Source: Pararoseomonas baculiformis
GTDB lineage: Bacteria > Pseudomonadota > Alphaproteobacteria > Acetobacterales > Acetobacteraceae
Direction of reading: 5' to 3'
Length of the DNA stretch: 64,000 bases
NCBI RefSeq assembly: GCF_017813395.1
Contig: NZ_JAGIZB010000014.1
Span: forward strand, 62,001 to 126,000
The translations under genes and the position numbers were made by a program. Under the pieces are notes generated by a model. It saw only the letters and a program-made list of their open reading frames with translations, had not been told where the DNA came from and did not search any database. Position 1 is the first letter of the stretch. The number at the start of each line of letters is the position of its first letter. Shown here piece by piece: positions 60,930 through 64,000 of the stretch.

Positions 60930-61325
60930 TCAGCGCGTCCGCGGTTGGTCCGGAACCACGCAGCCCGAACGGGAATGGCTCTGCGCCCAGCTTCCGTTTC
61001 CGCCGGGCATGGTGGTCACGGACCCACCCCCTGGGCTGATCTGGACGCTGGTTCCGCCCGGCCCGGCGGTCGCGCTGCCGCTGAGGCCCCCGGCGCCCAT
61101 GGTGACCCCGGTGCCGCTCTGGGCACCCGGCGGCACGGCGCACTCGCCCGAACTGGATGACGACGAGGAAGAGGACGAGGACGAGCTTGCGGAGGCGCTG
61201 CTGTTCGGCCCGGTGGCGGAGGCGCTGCTGCTGCTCTGCGCCCAGGCCGCGGCCGGCAGGAGAAACCCTGCGAGGAGCAGGATCCCGAGGCTGCTTCCAA
61301 GGCTGGTCCGGTTCATGTCCTGCAT
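60930..61325 (-). CDS. Secreted Ser-rich low-complexity protein B
   Basis: 131 residues. A signal peptide (LGSSLGILLLAGFLLPAAAWA, cleavage near residue 29) is followed by a long poly-Ser stretch (about 15 serines in a row around residues 45-62), then GECAVPPGAQSGTG and a Gly/Ser/Thr region ending SGCVVPDQPRTR. Two Cys residues, one after the poly-Ser and one near the end, could form a disulfide. A GGGGGAG ribosome site precedes the ATG at 61325; a longer frame upstream runs through the neighbouring repeat gene in another frame. No family known. Confidence 0.55.
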   Translation of the reverse strand: MQDMNRTSLGSSLGILLLAGFLLPAAAWAQSSSSASATGPNSSASASSSSSSSSSSSSSGECAVPPGAQSGTGVTMGAGGLSGSATAGPGGTSVQISPGGGSVTTMPGGNGSWAQSHSRSGCVVPDQPRTR

Positions 61326-61386
61326 GTGGGCTCCCCCTGGCGCGGTAGGGCCGGGCCGCGCATGCGCGGCCCGGCCCGTCACGGAC

Positions 61387-62043
61387 TTAGCGGTTGTTGC
61401 CGCGGTTGCCGTTGTCGCGGTTGTGGCCGGGTGCATTGCCCGAGTTACCCGGCATGCTGCCGGCCGAGGAACCGCCCGTGCCCATGGAGGAGGCGGACTG
61501 GCCGCCGCCGGCGGAGCTGCCGCCCGCGCCCATGGTGGAGGCAGAGCCCGAGCCGCTGCGCGAACCCGAGCCGGCTGCGGAGCCGCCGGTGCCGAGCGTG
61601 CTGCTGGAGGTGCCACCGCCGGCCGAGCTGCCGCCCATGCCCATGGTGGAGGAGGAGCCGGAACCCGTGCCCGAGCCGGCCGCGGAGCCACCGGTGCCGA
61701 GCGAGGTGCTGGACTGCCCGCCGCCCGCCGTGGCGCCGCCGAGGCCCAGGGTGGAGGCGGAGCCGGACCCCGTGCCGGAGCCGGAAGAGGAGCCGCCGGT
61801 GCCGAGCGAGGTGCTGGACTGACCGCCGCCCGCCGAGGTGCCGCCGAGGCCCAGGGTGGAGGCGGAGCCGGAGCCCGTGCCGGAGCCGGCGGAGGAGCCG
61901 CCCGTCCCGAGGGTGGTGCTGGAGGTGCCGCCGCCGGCGGTGCTGCCACCCATGCCAAGGGTGGAGCTGGACTGCGCATAGGCACCCAGAGCCGTCCCAG
62001 CAACGAGCGCGAGCGTCAGACCAGCCTTCTTCATCATCGACAT
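61387..62043 (-). CDS. Secreted Gly/Ser-rich protein C with 35-residue tandem repeats
   Basis: 218 residues. A signal peptide (KKAGLTLALVAGTALGAYA, cleavage near residue 23) leads to five tandem units of about 35 residues, starting STLGLGGTSAGGGQS, with half-units STSLGTGGSSSGSGTG. Units 1-3 are 35 residues, unit 4 is 37, and the last is partial. The C-terminus is PGNSGNAPGHNRDNGNRGNNR-like, rich in Asn/Arg, and shares APGHNR with protein A. The composition suggests an unstructured extracellular or surface polymer. It is the most repetitive gene in the window. Confidence 0.68.
   Translation of the reverse strand: MSMMKKAGLTLALVAGTALGAYAQSSSTLGMGGSTAGGGTSSTTLGTGGSSAGSGTGSGSASTLGLGGTSAGGGQSSTSLGTGGSSSGSGTGSGSASTLGLGGATAGGGQSSTSLGTGGSAAGSGTGSGSSSTMGMGGSSAGGGTSSSTLGTGGSAAGSGSRSGSGSASTMGAGGSSAGGGQSASSMGTGGSSAGSMPGNSGNAPGHNRDNGNRGNNR
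61540..61965 (-). repeat. Tandem 105-base repeats in secreted protein C
   Basis: Three full 105-base units and one 111-base unit encode the 35-37 residue repeats (residues 27-168), with a partial fifth unit after them. Similar codons recur at matching positions, implying recent duplication. Confidence 0.75.
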
Positions 62044-62295
62044 GCGTTGTCTCCCTTTATGGCGGAGCGGCCAGTCGGCCCCTCCGCTGGAATACCAACG
62101 CGGCGAGCCAGCATTCTTTGAGGCAGAATTTGGGCTCCCGGTAACGATGTCAGGAGGCTTTCCGCTGTTGCGGAAATGGCACGGTGGAGGCTCGTTCAGG
62201 CCCTGGCACCGTCCTCATGGTGGGATGCAGACCTGCAACACATCGGCGCGTCGCCCCCTGGCGGCGATGGGTGATCGGCGCTAGGCCCCGCGCCC

Positions 62296-62727
62296 ATGCC
62301 CGTCCACCGATACCCTATCCGCGTGTATTTCGAGGACACCGATGCGGGCGGCGTTGCCTATCACGCCAACTATCTGCGGTGGGCCGAGCGTGCCCGGACG
62401 GAATCCTTGCGCGACATAGGCTTGCCGCATCACCTTTTGATGGAACGTCACGCTTCGTTGCTTGTGGTGCGGCGCATCGAAGTGGCGTATCTGCGCCCCG
62501 CGCGACTGGATGACCTGGTGTTCATCGAGAGCCGGGTCATCAAGGCAGGGTCAGCGTCGGTGGATGTCGGGCAGGACGTGGTGGCGGAGGACGGCACCGT
62601 GCTGGCGCGGCTGAAGGTGGGGCTGGTCTGCGTCTCGCAGGAAAGCCTGCGTCCCGTTCCGTTGCCCGAGCCCTGGCGCTCGGCGCTGCGGCCGGACGCG
62701 GCGGCCGGGGCGGAAGCCGGGGGCTGA
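62296..62727 (+). CDS. ybgC: Tol-Pal system acyl-CoA thioesterase YbgC
   Basis: A 143-residue hot-dog thioesterase. The catalytic motif RVYFEDTDAGGVAYHANYLRWAERARTE has the Asp and His typical of the 4HBT/YbgC family. RRIEVAYLRPARLDDLVFIES and VLARLKVGLVCVSQ complete the fold. It hydrolyses acyl-CoA or acyl-ACP and lies at the start of the tol operon in many proteobacteria; tolQ follows about 190 bases on. Confidence 0.92.
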   Translation: MPVHRYPIRVYFEDTDAGGVAYHANYLRWAERARTESLRDIGLPHHLLMERHASLLVVRRIEVAYLRPARLDDLVFIESRVIKAGSASVDVGQDVVAEDGTVLARLKVGLVCVSQESLRPVPLPEPWRSALRPDAAAGAEAGG

Positions 62728-62916
62728 GCGCATCGTGGCGGCGGGGTGGCAGGGCTGCCCCGGTGCCGCCAGCGGCGCGGCCCAGCCTCCGCCGGGAGAA
62801 ATTCGCCCGGAAGGGCAGGGGCATCCGGAAACGGGTGCGGGGGTGCGCCGCGAGGCGCTTGGGGATGGATCGCCCGGGCGGGGATGGCCTGGCGCGAGAG
62901 CATGAGGAGACCGCCC

Positions 62917-63678
62917 ATGGGTGGTGGCACGACGGGTGGCGTGACGGCGCAGAACCTTGCCGCGGCAGGGCATGACCTTTCGCTCTGGGGGCTCTTCCTC
63001 CAGGCGGACTGGGTCGTGAAGGCCGTGATGATCGGGCTGTTGCTGGCCAGCGTCTGGGTCTGGGCGATCGTTTTCGAGAAGTGGAACACCATGCGCCGCG
63101 TGAACCGCGCGGCGGATGCGTTCGAGGACAAGTTCTGGTCCGGCGGAAGCCTTGAGGACCTCTACCGGACCGAGGGCGAGCGCCCCAGCCACCCGATGGC
63201 GGCCGTCTTCGGCGCGGGGATGCGGGAATGGACGCGCGCGGCCGATCTGGGCCTGACGGGCGCCCCCGCCCTGACGGGCATGAAGGAGCGCGCCGAGCGC
63301 GCCATGAACGTGGCCATCAACCGCGAGGCTGATGGGCTGGAGAAGTGGATGACCTTCCTGGCCTCGGTCGGCTCGGTCGGGCCCTTCATCGGCCTCTTCG
63401 GCACGGTCTGGGGCATCATGAACTCCTTCTCCGCGATCGCGGGGATGAACAACACGAACCTCGCCGTGGTGGCGCCGGGCATCGCGGAGGCGCTGTTCGC
63501 CACCGCCATCGGCCTTGTGGCGGCCATCCCGGCCGTGCTCGCCTACAACAAGATCAACACCGACATCGCCCGCTTCACCGGCCGGCTTGAGGGCTTCTCG
63601 GCCGAGTTCGGCGCCATCCTCTCCCGCCAGGCGGACGAGGCGCCGGTGCCTCAGCCGCGCCAGCCGGCCCAGGTCTGA
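62917..63678 (+). CDS. tolQ: Tol-Pal system protein TolQ
   Basis: A 253-residue inner-membrane protein. TM1 (about 28-50) is followed by a cytoplasmic loop, then TM2/TM3 in [25 protein letters not shown] and [26 protein letters not shown], the MotA_ExbB core motif. With TolR it uses proton flow to drive TolA during outer-membrane constriction. ATG at 62917 with AGGAGA six bases before it is the best start; longer frames reach 62746. Confidence 0.92.
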   Translation: MGGGTTGGVTAQNLAAAGHDLSLWGLFLQADWVVKAVMIGLLLASVWVWAIVFEKWNTMRRVNRAADAFEDKFWSGGSLEDLYRTEGERPSHPMAAVFGAGMREWTRAADLGLTGAPALTGMKERAERAMNVAINREADGLEKWMTFLASVGSVGPFIGLFGTVWGIMNSFSAIAGMNNTNLAVVAPGIAEALFATAIGLVAAIPAVLAYNKINTDIARFTGRLEGFSAEFGAILSRQADEAPVPQPRQPAQV

Positions 63679-63682
63679 GCCC

Positions 63683-64000
63683 GTGGCCGCTTCCCTGCAG
63701 CCGGGCGGCCGGGGCGCCGGGCGCCGCCGCCGGCCCATGGCCGAGATCAACGTCACCCCGCTGGTGGACGTGATGCTCGTGCTGCTCATCATCTTCATGG
63801 TGGCGGCACCGCTGATGACGGTGGGTGTGCCGGTGGACCTGCCCAAGACCCAGGCTGCGGCCCTGAACCAGGAGCAGGAGCCGCTGACCATCACCGTGAA
63901 CCCGGAGGGGCGGATCTTCCTGCAGGAGACGGAGGTGCAGGCCGAGAACCTCGTGCCGCAGCTCCAGGCCATCATGCAGAACCAGCCCCAGGGCCAGCCG
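63683..64000 (+). CDS. tolR: Tol-Pal system protein TolR (truncated by window end)
   Basis: The first 106 codons of an ExbD/TolR protein. A basic N-terminus (RGAGRRRRPMAEINVTPLVDVMLVLL) shows the conserved Asp in LVDVML of the proton path, the transmembrane helix (VMLVLLIIFMVAAPLM), and the start of the periplasmic domain (VGVPVDLPKTQA). It starts with GTG at 63683, four bases after tolQ. The rest, and tolA, tolB and pal, lie beyond the window. Confidence 0.9.
   Translation, partial: MAASLQPGGRGAGRRRRPMAEINVTPLVDVMLVLLIIFMVAAPLMTVGVPVDLPKTQAAALNQEQEPLTITVNPEGRIFLQETEVQAENLVPQLQAIMQNQPQGQP

Noticed and set aside
61540-61965. CRISPR-like regular repeats
   Set aside because: The repeated units are contiguous coding sequence with matching codon positions, not repeats separated by unique spacers.

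Overview
The window looks like core chromosome of a high-GC alphaproteobacterium, most likely Acetobacteraceae (Roseomonas or a close relative). This rests on very GC-rich codon use, several tripartite tricarboxylate transporter (TTT/Bug) proteins, a STAS-MlaE lipid transport operon, the order yebC-ruvC-ruvA-ruvB followed by ybgC-tolQ-tolR, and an alphaproteobacterial 6S RNA between zapA and the 5-formyl-THF cyclo-ligase gene. The genus is inferred, not proven. I see no phage, integrase, insertion sequence, CRISPR array or tRNA.

Layout. 1-6.1 kb: tail of a Bug solute-binding protein, a flavin amine oxidase overlapping a four-gene Mla-type phospholipid transport operon, then a DUF2939 membrane protein. 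6.2-13.2 kb (minus): a solitary CoxL-type molybdenum hydroxylase subunit and an RND efflux pump/adaptor pair with a palindromic operator. 13.4-16.1 kb (plus): IclR regulator, stomatin-like protein with NfeD, and a 52-residue membrane peptide. 16.1-19.7 kb (minus): MFS transporter, GlcD/LDHD-type flavin oxidase, DDAH-like amidinohydrolase. 20-26.1 kb: HpcH/HpaI aldolase, CPA1 antiporter, ManC-type bifunctional enzyme and TctA-TctB. 26.4-28.6 kb: M20 amidohydrolase and PanE-like reductase.

28.6-36.8 kb (mostly minus): a Pro/Tyr-repeat exported protein, DUF429 and DUF1491 proteins, a TolQ/MotA-like plus OmpA/MotB-like pair with a very long coiled coil, an orphan histidine kinase and inositol monophosphatase. 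36.8-43.1 kb holds elongation factor P and both beta-lysylation enzymes (EpmB and EpmA, head to head), interleaved with a TetR/crotonase pair, a Bug protein and a CMD-family protein. 43.1-48.8 kb: a membrane protein with a degenerate GGDEF domain, DUF533, FkbM methyltransferase, a Met/Gln-rich exported peptide, ThiE and class I aldolase. 48.9-51.2 kb: zapA, 6S RNA, 5-formyl-THF cyclo-ligase and YmdB-like phosphodiesterase. 51.4-57 kb: a large MscS channel, DUF4337, homocysteine methyltransferase, PPOX-fold protein and ArfB. 57.2-64 kb: yebC-ruvCAB, three low-complexity Ser/Gly-rich secreted proteins, then ybgC-tolQ-tolR, with tolR cut by the window end.

The most unusual material is the repeat-rich exported proteins at 60.25-62.04 kb, lodged between ruvB and ybgC; the coiled-coil TolQ/OmpA motor-like pair with 14-residue repeats; the degenerate GGDEF and CMD active sites; and several palindromes that look like operators in intergenic DNA. 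I did not find a clearly novel multi-gene system.
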